Shown: positions 1 through 10,799 of the stretch, in pieces
Layout: each line of letters starts with the position of its first letter
Numbering within the stretch: the first letter of the stretch is position 1
Source of the DNA: Icerya purchasi
Taxonomy: Eukaryota > Arthropoda > Insecta > Hemiptera > Monophlebidae
Assembly: GCA_039619475.1 (NCBI GenBank)
Contig: CM077115.1
Location: 142,426,172 to 142,490,171 of the forward strand
Length of the DNA: 64,000 bases
Direction: 5' to 3'
Notes under the pieces: model-generated
Told to the model about the DNA's origin: nothing
The model's input: only the letters and a program-made list of their open reading frames with translations
The model's database searches: none
Program-made: the position numbers and the translations under genes

Positions 1-56
1 TACAATTATACCGTCATCTAAAATAATATTTCCTCAGTATATATGATGTCCCATCA

Positions 57-720
57 TTATGGTTCTACGTTTCTTGATGGTGTTCGCATAAAAGAACTTT
101 TTGCCAAATTGATCCTTCGCTTTATTTCCTCTGTGCTTTTCCCATTCTCTATTATCAAACTGCCCAAATATATCGCTTCTTTGGCTCTGTATATCGTTTT
201 GTTATTAATTATAATATCTCGTTTTTGATGTGTATGTGCTTTTTTCACATAGAAGGATTTTCATCTTGTCTTCATTTATTTCCATATTATAATTTTCTAG
301 ATGGTTTTTTATAATGCTACCTGCAGTTCTTCCTCCGATTCCGTTAAAATTACTATACCATCCGCAAATCGGATCATTATTACTCCATGTACTTGTACAC
401 CAATTTTCCGTTCTTCCAGCTCTTGTTTTACGAAATTTATCGGTTTCTCTATATAAATATTGAAGAAGGAGGGTGACATGACATAATCTTGTCGAACTAG
501 GCCCTTGTGTATTTCTACCTTATCTATATTTTTCCCAATTCTGAAATGCGCTTTTTGATTCCTATACAATGCTTTAATTGTTCCGGCTTTTGTATTTTGT
601 ACTCAAATTTCTCTTCTAAGATATAAAACAACTTATCCCAGCTGACTAAACGCCTTTTCTAGGTCTAGAAAAGCAAGTATTATTCGGTTATTAGATTCTA
701 GTTGTTTTTCTGTTATCAAC
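57..720 (-). pseudogene. LINE reverse transcriptase relic (RTE/CR1-like)
   Basis: Read on the minus strand, this is a broken piece of a LINE reverse transcriptase. Motif A appears as AFLDLEKAF near 660-690. It is followed in another frame by the block RQDYVMSPSFFNIYIEK and a degenerate catalytic box, RFADGIVIL, near 380. The last D of the usual ADD is replaced by G, so the enzyme would be dead. The downstream block YLGSLIIENGKSTEEIKRRI (near 105-165) is the post-palm segment typical of RTE/CR1-type LINEs. At least two frameshifts separate the pieces. No poly-A or duplication was found, so the true ends are unknown. The clade call is by motif style only. Confidence 0.75.
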
Positions 721-3680
721 CAAAGCTTTTATACTATATATAAACCGTTTTATTTCTTATTTGGAGACCTCAGTGTGATTTTGAAAATTGTTTCTGATCA
801 CACATAGTGAGCTGTGTTCTTGGTTATACCCGAAGAGGTTTCTAAGTAAGCCTTTATTTTATTCTTAAATTTGTTTGTTATATTTGTATTTGTTATAAAT
901 TACTATAATCGCACGTAGGATAGTCGTTAATTCATTTTCAAAAAATAGAAGGCGAAAATGATCAGAAAAATTAGAGTTAGGAATAATAAAGAAAGCCACG
1001 ATATCTATCATCAGGCCCCCCGAATCATTAGTAAAAATAAATGCACGAGAAGGAAATAATAAATTAACGGTGTTACGATTGTTCGATTTAAAATAACAGC
1101 CGCGGAGGGAAGCTTACAAGAGTTGAAAAGAAAAAAAATACTTCGGCGGGGTAAGAGAATCATATTCACTTTTGTTTTTAATTTTTATTTCTATTGCATA
1201 TGTTATTTCGATTAATTTCGATTAAATTGAGTTGATCCACCTTATTGTCATTAATTGTATTTCCATATATTTGTTTTTGTTTTTGTTAGTCGCAAGAGTT
1301 ACGTTATTCGGTTCGGTTAATTTTAAATATCGATAATCTTCGTCTATTGTTCACCGTTAATTCATTTATTCCGATTATCTGAGCCGATAACTGGCGTGAA
1401 CCGTCGCTGTAAAGTATTTAACATGTGTACGTTTGTTGTCGCTGCGTAATTTGGTCCGCTTTAATAATGGCCGGTTCGTTAAATTTACTCTCGGCTTTAA
1501 TGGTTCGTTCCATTTACCTTTTAAAATTGTTTCTATTGTTTCTCTTTCCGTGTTACCTGCTTAGTTTTGGTTATTTCCTCATCGTTCGATCGTTAGTTGT
1601 CTAATTTCTAACAGCGCTTTTTAATAAGGCTAGTTTTACGATATTTATTTATTCAACCGCGTTTGTCGTTGTGAAAAAAACATACATAAATTTCTTTTTC
1701 CATTTGCGTTACTTTAATCGTCCCGGTGTGACATTGTTTAATGTGTTTTTTTTTTTTTTTCTTATACCTATTTTGAGCGTTTATTTGAACGTAAATAACT
1801 AATATAAGACGAAAATAAGTTGAGACGAAAAGAAATAATCACTGAAATAGGGGTTTATTAGGAGAAAATTGTAGACTCTGACGATCGAAATATAGGAAGG
1901 GAAAGTTTGATAGAAATGAATAGTAAACGTTTAAGAAGGGAAAACTTAATCATTATACCGAGAACTGAAAGGGAGCTTCATCAAAAACTGTTAGGAGAAG
2001 ATTTAAACGCACTCAGACAGAAGCAAAGGCGAGAGTTCCGACTTATATCGAGTTTAGAAAGGCAACAGACTTGAAGGCAAAACCATAGATAAAAGAATAG
2101 TTATCGAATTTGGAGCGAATTTTCGACTTATACAAAAAGAGATATGTATATAAGCATCATCTACTCGTTTGATTGGCGATAAAGATTTTAACAAGTTTAG
2201 TAAGGAGCGCGGAACAGAAAAGACAGTTAACATATTTGGAAAAGGTCAAACGACTATTAAACAAAACATTTAGGCAGCAGAAGCGGGACAAATTAAGGGT
2301 AAGTCGATTAAAGCGGGGTTATAACGGTAAAAACCATTCAAAAGTAGTAAAATAGAACTGAAGGAAGAATTTTGGGAAAGACCACGGAAAAGATTTTTTG
2401 TTACTTGCAGCACCGGAAAGAAAATATGGACAGTAGTACGATTTATCTCGTAAGATTAATTATATTAGAGAAGTTAATTTGACCGGGAGGTTAATTGCTG
2501 TGTCATTGTATCTCTCAGCAGAGTAGATAGATGTACGATTTCAAAGGCAGAGAAGACTTCAATTGAAAAAGAAACTAATGTTTTATTTTTATTTATTTAT
2601 TTTCTTTTTTGGGTTAAAACAAAGAGGCTAATACAATCTGTCGGGTCAGTGCTTTAACCGAAAGCTAAACATATTATTGAAATATATTATTACGTTCTAG
2701 CCGTAAAACAAGATTTTTGTTTAGCGTACCTTCAGCTTTTTTTTTTTTTTTTTTTGAAATGTAATGACAATGATACAAGGTGTGGTGAGAAAGAGTTTTT
2801 CTCGGGAATAGGAATAATGATGGAGAAGTTCAAAGAATGAAGGGAGTTACACTTTCAGACAGAAAATTAATAGAGGTGTTGAGGAGAGGCCGAAGAGATT
2901 GTTCAGACAGGTTTTTTAATAAACAAAATGGAAGAGAATATCATCGAGAACCGGAGTAAAACTGGAAGAGTTCAGGACAGATTTTAATTCGTTCACATTA
3001 AAAGAACGAGTTAGAAAATAAGGGGAAGAACTACTTTATGCAAATGAAAAAGAAATTCATCGAAGTTAGAAATGTAGGTATTCGACAGATAAACTTTTTT
3101 CAAGTTCATTATTGTTGACAATTCAAATAAGTACAACACTCGCAATGTCAGAATTCAGAAAGCCCAACTCAGCGGCGATCACCGTCATACGTAGAATTCA
3201 ATTTTATTTACGTCTAATCATTGTATAATTTAAATTACGTCTTATTAAGGTCGATGAAAATTTTCTTTAATATGGCACACTTAAAACCCGATTTTTTTTT
3301 TTTTTTTTTGTTGCCGCGTCAACTCCGAACATAACATAATCCAATATAAGTGTATCCGCGATCATGAAAACTAAACGCCGACTGTGTCCAAACTGATAGA
3401 AAATTAGAAGAGGATATGTAGCCATTATATGATACCGGCGCGAATGATAATTATACGAACCTCAAAAAAAAAAACTGGTCTGATAAAAGAAATTTTACTG
3501 TGAGAGCGAACGTCGTGTACGAATTAATAATGCGAATTCTCTTCGATGCTTCTTAATTGAGTATCAAACCAGCGCGATTCTCCTGGAAAATACCCACGAG
3601 GCCATTTTAAATCTGACTATTGTAGTATATACCTTTAGAGACGTTAAGGAGAGTCGAAAGAAACACGAAATAAAACAGAA
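721..3680. other. AT-rich intergenic region with purine-rich ORF remnants
   Basis: No gene can be supported here. Long T runs lie at 1746-1760, 2737-2755 and 3292-3309, possibly old LINE tails read from the other strand. Two purine-rich stretches on the plus strand, about 1921-2073 and 2818-2957, stay open for roughly 50 codons each. They have a charged, helix-like composition rich in K, R, E and Q. They could be remnants of a transposon gag-type ORF or of lost exons of a host gene. I see no start, splice sites or recognisable motif. Confidence 0.4.
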
Positions 3681-3685
3681 CGTAT

Positions 3686-3691
3686 TTTATT
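3686..3691 (-). terminator. Polyadenylation signal of gene 1
   Basis: AATAAA on the minus strand begins about 15 bases after the stop codon of the secreted repeat protein (gene 1). The very short 3' UTR supports the stop chosen for that gene. Confidence 0.5.
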
Positions 3692-3706
3692 CACGCTTCC
3701 GGATAT

Positions 3707-6097
3707 TTACAGGAACAGACTGAAAAAGCTGTTGCTGTTGGCGGTTCTTTTATAACGCCGACTTGGGTTACCTGACGGTGATGATGATGTGACCGAGGTT
3801 TTTTGATTATTTTGCGTAGCAAGTACCCTAGTAGCGCGGATTGGAGGAGCGGCTCTCCGAACACCGGTCGAAACGATTCGACGGCCTCCAACTAAGAACT
3901 TATATAACGTGTCATTGTGATAATCGCCAGTGTAACGCCACGACCACGATCTTGAAGGTGTAGTTTTACGATAGACCGAAGTATCCATCTTGCCATTTCG
4001 TCCTACCGTTTTACTTCGATTCCTATTTGGCGTACTATTTCGATTACGAGCCGATTGCTCGGATCCGGAAATTTTCGCTTTTTGAACAATACCATTTTTA
4101 CCAGTCGGATCGGATGATTTACTTGTCGGACGTTTTGTCAACGAGTCGGCGGCGGAACCCGAGTTTTCTTTGTCAGTTGCAGACAACGACGGATTAGCTA
4201 CAGTTGAGCCGGAATCGATATCTTCACCAGGGTTGTCTGTCATTGAATTTGAAAGTTCATCGTCATTATTTTCACCAAGCCAATTATCGTCTAGTTCATT
4301 CGAATTATTGAGAATCGTTCCATCGTTGGGGTTGCCTGAATTTGCATGTTCATCTTCGTTACTTTTATCAATCCCGTTTCGCACTTCATCGGGGTTACCG
4401 GAAACTGCGTCGTCATCGATTAGAATTTCTCGCGCTTTATTACCCGAATCAGCGGTATTATCTACGTTATCTGCTTCACTGGATAGGTCGTTTGTAGGCT
4501 TACTACCAGGGGAAGTTTCTATTTCAGAATTGTCTTTGTCATCTTTTCCATTAATCGGGTTTTCCATGTCATTAGGACGGTCAGTTGAAGTTCCTCCCGC
4601 CGGTGCAGCAACATTATCAGTCCCAGTTCTGGGAGAAGAACTGGTTTGTTTTTTTGAAGCATCTTTGTTGTCTTTTCCATTAATCGGGTTTTCCATGTCA
4701 TTAGGACGGTCAGTTGAAGTTCCTCCCGCCGGTGCAGCAACATTATCAGTCCCAGTTCTAGGAGAAGAACTGGTTTGTTTTTCTGAAGCATCTTTATTGT
4801 CTTTTCCATTAATCGGGTTTTTCACGTCATTAGGACGGTCAGTTGAAGTTCCTCCCGCCGGTGCAGCAATATTATCAGTCCCAGTTCTGGGAGAAGAACT
4901 GGTTTGTTTTTCTGAAGCATCTTTGTTGTCTTTTCCATTAATCGGGTTTTCCATGTCATTAGGACGGTCAGTTGAAGTTCCTCCCGCCGGTGCAGCAACA
5001 TTATCAGTCCCAGTTCTGGGAGAAGAACTGGTTTGTTTTTCTGAAGCATCTTTGTTGTCTTTTCCATTAATCGGGTTTTCCATGTCATTAGGACGGTCAG
5101 TTGAAGTTCCTCCCGCCGGTGCAGCAACATTATCAGTCCCAGTTCTGGGAGAAGAACCGGTTTGTTTTTCCAAAGCATCTTTGTCATCTTTTCCATTAAT
5201 CAGGTTTTCCATGTCATTAGGACGGTCAGTTGAAGTTCCTCCCGCCGGTGCAGCAACATTATCAGTCCCAGTTCTGGGAGAAGAACTGGTTTGTTTTTCT
5301 GAAGCATCTTTGTTGTCTTTTCCATTAATCGGGTTTTCCATGTCATTAGGACGGTCAGTTGAAGTTCCTCCCGCCGGTGCAGCAACATTATCAGTACCAG
5401 TTCTGGGAGAAGAACCGGTTTGTTTTTCCAAAGCATCTTTGTCATCTTTTCCATTAATCAGGTTTTCCATGTCATTAGGACGGTCAGTTGAAGTTCCTCC
5501 CGCCGGTGCAGCAACATTATCAGTCCCAGTTCTGGGAGAAGAACCGGTTTGTTTTTCCAAAACACCTTTGTTGTCTTTTCCATTAATCGGGGTTTTCACG
5601 TCATTAGGATGGTCAGTTGAAGTTCCTCCCGCCGGTGCAGCAACATTATCAGTACCAGTTCTGGGAGAAGAACCGGTTTGTTTTTCAAAATTTTCTGTAC
5701 CGCTTCTATTAACCCCCTTCGCTGTTTCATCTGATTGATCAACCGAATCTAGTTTTGGGGAAGAACTACTGCTCCCGATAGTAGGGTCCACTGAAGTGTC
5801 AGAAGGTCCAGTTTGTTTTCCATCGCTGTCGTCACTAACGCCACGTCGGTTTGCATCGCTTACCGTTTCATCAGCAGGTTTAGCACTACTACTACTCTTA
5901 TCTTGAACAACGTTGTCCGTCGACAGATTAGCAGCTGTTCCTGAAGGAATCGCAGGATTCCGAGCAGTTGGCGATTCGTTCGAGTCCCGTTCTCTTTTTT
6001 CTTCAGGTTTATCGGTTCCAGGATTAATCGCTGTTTCTTGACTTCCTTCTACAGGTGCAGATTCTGCAAATTTTAGAAGTTCAACAACCAGGATAAC
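3707..6097 (-). CDS. Gene 1: secreted low-complexity repeat protein, main exon
   Basis: About 796 residues are encoded in this exon. It opens inside a signal peptide: the hydrophobic stretch VILVVELLKFAESA is followed by a plausible cleavage site before PVEG. A strong 3' splice site, ctctttatttcag, ends at 6098, so a short upstream exon probably supplies the start. An in-frame ATG at 6113-6115 overlaps that splice site and gives an alternative single-exon start, MFSLFQ. After a Ser/Asp/Thr-rich region come nine 43-residue repeats, then an acidic Asn/Asp/Ser region. The C-terminus is basic, with RR and KR pairs. No catalytic motif is visible and composition predicts disorder. A secreted matrix, salivary or effector-type protein is possible, but function is unknown. 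AATAAA follows the stop. Confidence 0.7.
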   Translation of the reverse strand, partial: VILVVELLKFAESAPVEGSQETAINPGTDKPEEKRERDSNESPTARNPAIPSGTAANLSTDNVVQDKSSSSAKPADETVSDANRRGVSDDSDGKQTGPSDTSVDPTIGSSSSSPKLDSVDQSDETAKGVNRSGTENFEKQTGSSPRTGTDNVAAPAGGTSTDHPNDVKTPINGKDNKGVLEKQTGSSPRTGTDNVAAPAGGTSTDRPNDMENLINGKDDKDALEKQTGSSPRTGTDNVAAPAGGTSTDRPNDMENPINGKDNKDASEKQTSSSPRTGTDNVAAPAGGTSTDRPNDMENLINGKDDKDALEKQTGSSPRTGTDNVAAPAGGTSTDRPNDMENPINGKDNKDASEKQTSSSPRTGTDNVAAPAGGTSTDRPNDMENPINGKDNKDASEKQTSSSPRTGTDNIAAPAGGTSTDRPNDVKNPINGKDNKDASEKQTSSSPRTGTDNVAAPAGGTSTDRPNDMENPINGKDNKDASKKQTSSSPRTGTDNVAAPAGGTSTDRPNDMENPINGKDDKDNSEIETSPGSKPTNDLSSEADNVDNTADSGNKAREILIDDDAVSGNPDEVRNGIDKSNEDEHANSGNPNDGTILNNSNELDDNWLGENNDDELSNSMTDNPGEDIDSGSTVANPSLSATDKENSGSAADSLTKRPTSKSSDPTGKNGIVQKAKISGSEQSARNRNSTPNRNRSKTVGRNGKMDTSVYRKTTPSRSWSWRYTGDYHNDTLYKFLVGGRRIVSTGVRRAAPPIRATRVLATQNNQKTSVTSSSPSGNPSRRYKRTANSNSFFSLFL
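4527..5687 (-). repeat. Nine tandem 129-bp coding repeats in gene 1
   Basis: The unit is 43 codons. It begins EKQT(G/S)SSPRTGTDN and continues through PAGGTSTDRPND and INGKD. Nine copies run head to tail without gaps. Most differ at only a few residues: EKQTG/EKQTS, MENP/MENL, DNKDAS/DDKDAL. The first unit is the most diverged (DHPNDVKTP). Variants alternate in blocks, which suggests expansion by unequal crossing over. Because 129 is a multiple of three, the other minus frames and the opposite strand also stay open here. Those readings are by-products and not genes. Confidence 0.95.
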
Positions 6098-6115
6098 CTG
6101 AAATAAAGAGAACAT

Positions 6116-9100
6116 TTTATTGTTTTTCTGTTCATTTTCGTAATTAGATTTTACGTATCAATAGTACAGTTAAACCAATGTGTACCGGTATTAAATTTCA
6201 CGTTGCGTTTTTATAGTATTCCGATCTAACTCTGTATTGGACATTGAGAAAGATTTATTAAACGGCGATAAATTTAATGTAAGATTCCGGGTTTATAAGT
6301 TTAAAAGGATTATCTTATTATTATTTTATTTTTTTTTTATTTTTACTGTTTATTATCTTATATACTTTTTTTAACAATTAATTAAGCGACAAAAAAAACG
6401 TCAATTGACTGAAAATTTTTGAAACATTAAATTTCATTGGACATAGAAAAAGAAATTACAGATAAGCATTTTCCTCGGAAAAATTCTCGCTACAATTTTT
6501 GGAGGATTAAAACTAACAGTTTAGTCTTCCCGGTATTATTAAGAATTCCCATGTATTAAATATCCTTTTAAAAGCGCGAAAAACTTTTAAGCAGCAATAT
6601 TCCTAAAATATTCATCTGCAATTTCTGATAAACCACTTGTCCGTAATTTGTGGTTATCTTCGTTATTTCTGTTTTAATGAGGTCCAATTTAAAAAAAAAA
6701 AAAAAAAAAACTGAATTTGTGAAATAAGTACAAGTTTTTGATTCGTGATTTTCTGAAGATTATTACATTTTTCATTTTTAAACGGTAGAATTATCGAGAC
6801 ACGATTTACTTACAACGAAATAATTTTAAATGTGTCAGAGTAGTATAGTCTACGTTGCATTATAATTTTTTTTTGTAATTTATTTCAAATTTGAAATTAT
6901 ATTATAAAGTAGAAAAAAATCTAAAGCCCATTTACCGCACATATAACAGAGGTGTAACCTTGTTGCTTGAAAGTTGTGTTCATTGTTCAATCGTATTTTT
7001 GTAAGAAATATTTAAGCATTGAATTAACATCAAGGCTGGTAGTATATGGATTTAGGATTTAAGGGTTAAAAATTTACATATATACTACCTACAACAAATA
7101 ATTTACACATAAATAAAAAAAGAACAATTTACCATTAACCTAACAATGATTACCCGGGTAGTCAACCTCCTACTACATAAAGGTACTAATATATTGGTTT
7201 TTAATATATTTTTTAATTAAATTTATTTTTAAAATTAAAGGTCAAAAGTTATTTAGTGAATAACGTTCTATATCACAGTAGAATAATTAAATAAACCCAT
7301 AGAAAAAATTTTTTCTTGCAAATTCTAAAACATGTCAATTTTAATGTTTTATTTTCTTCATAACAGTGCAAAATCCAATCCGACTGATTTATTAAATTGT
7401 GCATGAAAAAAAAATAAAATAAAAAAATAGCAAGTTACCTTTAAAAAATGGGGGTAGCAACCCTTCAGCATAAAAGTTGTGTCCGCATTAGCGTATTTTT
7501 GCAGAAAAGAGTTCTACGTTTATTTCATTTCAAATTCCAAATATTTTTTGAGATATTAAAAAAAAAAAACTGTTTTGGGGTAAACTTTAAGATGATTTTT
7601 ATCCTTTAAATCGACGAGTTAGCCCTTAAAAAAAATATGCGTCTAATATTTTTTTAAGGTCTACAACATGTTATAAAACGAAAGAAATCTGTAAGGTACA
7701 CCTAGGGTGCTTTACTTGTTAGCCCAATTTGGTTGGTAACCACTTTTTTACGCCTGAAATATATACATATATTGTATTTGTTTTATTTAGTACATTTATT
7801 AGTTTTCTCACCTGTTTTCAATCTGTCTTATAATCAAAGCTCTTTCTTTCTGTAGTTTCTTTCCTCTTTTTCTTCTTATAACTTAAAATAGCTCTTTTCA
7901 AGGCTACCTATTTTTTTAAATTAACGGACGTAAAACTTTTTGTTTTTCCAATGGTGCCCGATTTTTTTTTTTTGTGCAAAATTAATTCAGTATCAACCGA
8001 TTTTACAAACTTCTAATAGCATTTGAAAAATATTAAACAGGTAAAAAAAATACCAGACTTAAAGATTTACTGTTAAGAATTTAATAAAAATTTCGCTAAA
8101 AAGTAAATAACAATTACTCAATAAAAATTAAATATATTTTACTATAAAATATAGCTTGAAGGAAGGACGTTATGATTATTTTCAGTTAATACTTCTTCAA
8201 GTCGTCATGAAATTTAAATTACAACAATTAAAGAAGCACATTAAATGAGTGTAACGGTTATTTGTTTTTTTGAAATATTTTTAATGTGGCTTCTAATTCC
8301 TGGCGCGCTTTAAATACTTTATTCTGCTCGAGGGTATATAGTATATGTTTATGACTTTGAATATTGTAATTAGCACATACGCCGCCGATTGTGTTAGCCC
8401 AATGCTACAGTTAAAGCAAATCCGCTCTAGCTTTTTATATTGAATTTGTATAACTTACATAATGCAAAGTATGTTTTAAGTATTTAAAATAATACATATA
8501 TAATATAAAAAATATATAATTTTTATTAATATTATTTAAATTTAGTACTGTTGAGTAATTTTGTGTAAAATGTAAAAAAAAAAAAATCTAACTTTAATAA
8601 AGCGGGAGAATTTATATCATTTGCAAATTATGTTTGTGTAGCGCGCTATTGTGATTTGACAATAGAATTCTGTATCACACTCATCAAATAAGGTATAGCA
8701 TAATATATATCTACATATGTATGCGTATATATAAATAGGCAAAGACAAAACAGTTCAGTATCTTTTTTCCCCCTGTTTATTAAGCGATTTTCTTTTTCTT
8801 TTTTTTGTTCAGTAGTTATTGATGATCTTTAGTGTTATCAGTATAAACATTTTGGAAGTGGTGATTTATTTTTTTTTCTTATTTAAATAAAAAATTAATA
8901 CAAAAAATGAAAAATGAAATTGTTATAGCCAGTAAATTTGTTCTTATTAAAATGTATTAATCTTTCTTAATGATCATCATTATTGGTTTTTTTATCAAGT
9001 ACTAAATTTTAAGGTGTAGTCATTTAATATCTATAAATAAGGGTTTTTAAAGTGTGTTTTACTGTTATTTTATTGAATTTATTTTTTATTCAATTATAAT

Positions 9101-9250
9101 GGTGCTGAATTGTTTCGTATTGTAAGTACATATAAAAGTGTATGTTCTCAGATATACAATGAACGAATGTATGAGTGGGAAAAAAAATTTTGGAAATATG
9201 CAAATTCATATATGTTTTCCCCAAAATTTTTAATAATAATTATGGACGAA
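6116..9250. other. AT-rich intergenic or intronic region
   Basis: This holds no supported gene or transposon. It is very AT-rich, with A or T runs near 6690-6710, 7558-7570 and 8575-8586 and short (TA)n near 8490 and 8700. If gene 1 has a separate first exon, part of this region is its intron and promoter. A strong-looking donor, CAG|GTGAGA on the minus strand near 7806-7814, has no nearby in-frame ATG and could only end a non-coding exon. Confidence 0.4.
7439..7471 (-). other. Candidate first coding exon of gene 1
   Basis: An ATG followed by 11 codons (MLKGCYPHFLK) ends in AAG|GTAACT, a usable donor in phase 0. Joined in concept to the acceptor at 6098, it would give a short N-region before VILVVELL. 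A competing candidate lies at about 8454-8492 (13 codons, ending TAT|GTAAGT, also phase 0). Neither is proven, and the overlapping ATG at 6115 may make both unnecessary. Confidence 0.2.
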
Positions 9251-9270
9251 CACTAGTATATATATATATA

Positions 9271-9572
9271 ACTCGGCCATTTTGGCCTCGCAAGGGGCTG
9301 TGCCCCTTGACCCCTCTTACTTTCATTTCTGTCTCTTTCACTTCTATACTTTGCATAAAATGATCAAAATTTACAACGTAATTCTTACTGGCATCAACAC
9401 AAAAAAAAAAAATAACCACAAAAGTCCTATTCTAATATTTAACTTTCATTATATAAAATTAAGACATTTTTTCCTTACACTTTTCGTTATATATTTCATT
9501 ACATAAAATTGTGACATTTTGCGTTACATAAAATTGGGACATTTTTTTGAGTAGCCTGAGAATTATATTGTA

Positions 9573-9624
<52 letters not shown>

Positions 9625-9956
9625 TACAACATAATTCTTAGACTATCCCCATTAGAAAAAATGTCCCAATTTTATGTAACGTTTGTTATATTTTATAGGA
9701 TTTTTGTTATTGTTATTTAAAAAATGTCACAATTTTATATAACGAAATATGTAACGAAACAATGTCTTAATTTTATATAATGAAAGTTAGATGTTAAGAT
9801 AGGATTTTTGTGATTAAGTTATTTTTTTTGTGTTGATGCCAGTAAAAACTACGTTGTAAATTTTGATCATTTTATACCAAGTATAGAAGAGAAAGAGACA
9901 GAAATTAAATCAAGAGGGGTCAAGGAGCACAGCCCCTTGCGAGGCCAAAATGGCCG

Positions 9957-9961
<5 letters not shown>
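9271..9961. mobile_element. Palindromic foldback element in (TA)n (copy 1)
   Basis: Two inverted arms, 9271 to about 9575 and 9621-9961, are closely similar by eye. They face each other across a (TA)n core, and (TA)n tracts lie outside both ends (left 9254-9270, right 9961-9992). Each outer end starts ACTCGGCCATTTTGGCCTCG. It contains two small hairpins: GGCCA-TTT-TGGCC, then AAGGGGC-TGT-GCCCCTT. The arms share further blocks such as GATCAAAATTTACAACGTA. No ORF is credible inside, so this is non-autonomous. A single arm recurs at 23217 and an isolated outer end at 26308, so it is a repeated family. Superfamily is not recognised. A second possibility is two separate copies inserted head to head. 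Confidence 0.8.
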
Positions 9962-9999
<38 letters not shown>

Positions 10000-10329
10000 A
10001 TATGTGTAACTGGGTTCCCAGAAATGGCTCTGACAATTTTGATGAAATTCACGAATTAGGGATGTTCAGGGTCTAGAAATCGATTAGTGCAGGTCTTATT
10101 ATGAGAAAATTTTCTGAAACAAGCAACTGTGAAGGGAAGATTGTTTAAATGATCATAGTACTTTTCGGGTTTTTTGGAAAGTAAACAATTCGCTTACTTA
10201 TACCGTCAATTAAAAAATATAAAGACATCATGACCCTGTTTTGTGCTGAAACGCATTTATTTACCGCTTTGTACACCTGATTTAATGACATCGCTGTAAA
10301 TGTATATAGATCACAGTTTGTAATAACAT

Positions 10330-10790
10330 TTCTGGCGTATTACTGTTTGTATCTACGCACCCGGTTCCTCGTTTCCCGCCTAGGTTTCATTCTATTTCTG
10401 TCTGTCGTCGTTCCGTTGTTGTTTCCTTAATTAGACTCAGGATAAATTATTCTTTAGTCCCTTCTTCTCGCAGATTCGCTTTTGTCCCCTTCTCCTTTCT
10501 GCTCTCTTCATGCTTCTAAGCCTCCTTGTATTTATAATTCAAATCATATTGTTTTCGAATGTTCTGCACTCCTTAACAGACGCTCCCTTCTATACGATCA
10601 ACTTTTAGCTTTGGTTCTTCCGACTACCTTTATTGCCACCTATATCCTTTCCTTCCCATTGCCTTCAGTTGTTCCGCTGCTGCTGTCCTTTGTGAGTTCC
10701 ATTTCTGATCGCCTGGCTATTTAGTTCTATCTGTTGAATTATCATGTTGTTGGCTCAAGGCCGTTGGCGCGTCCAGGATAGGAAAAAAGA
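10330..10790 (+). mobile_element. LINE family A, 3' end (5'-truncated)
   Basis: This plus-strand fragment carries the C-terminal part of a LINE ORF2. It includes a degenerate cysteine/histidine block, NHIVFECSALLNRRSLLYDQ, and the tail SSISDRLAI before a stop near 10722. The same C-terminus recurs at 13128, 16598, 27008 and 63800 on the minus strand, which defines the family. A 3' UTR with GTTGTTGGCTCAAGGCCG leads to an A-rich tail near 10780. Everything upstream of the C-terminus is lost. Confidence 0.7.
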
Positions 10791-10799
10791 AAAATACTT

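Noticed and set aside
2173..2355. 60-codon plus-strand frame
   Set aside because: It begins at TTG, not ATG, and has no splice support, so it was kept only as part of the purine-rich remnant note.
4519..5454. Three minus-strand frames of 84-124 codons rich in the block LLHRREELQLTVL
   Set aside because: They are another frame of the gene 1 repeats and interrupt whenever a unit differs. The gene 1 frame is longer, has a signal peptide and ends at a polyadenylation signal.
4170..5738. Plus-strand open frame of 522 codons opposite gene 1
   Set aside because: It is the antisense of the 129-bp repeats. A unit length divisible by three keeps several frames open by default. There is no plausible start, signal or polyadenylation context on the plus strand.
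6808..6870. Candidate exon 1 of gene 1 ending GTT|GTAAGT
   Set aside because: A good donor, but the phase does not match the main exon: joining would shift into a stop within a few codons.
9175..9506. Two plus-strand frames at the edge of the foldback element
   Set aside because: They run through (TA)n and the foldback arm, and nothing similar to a protein family is visible.
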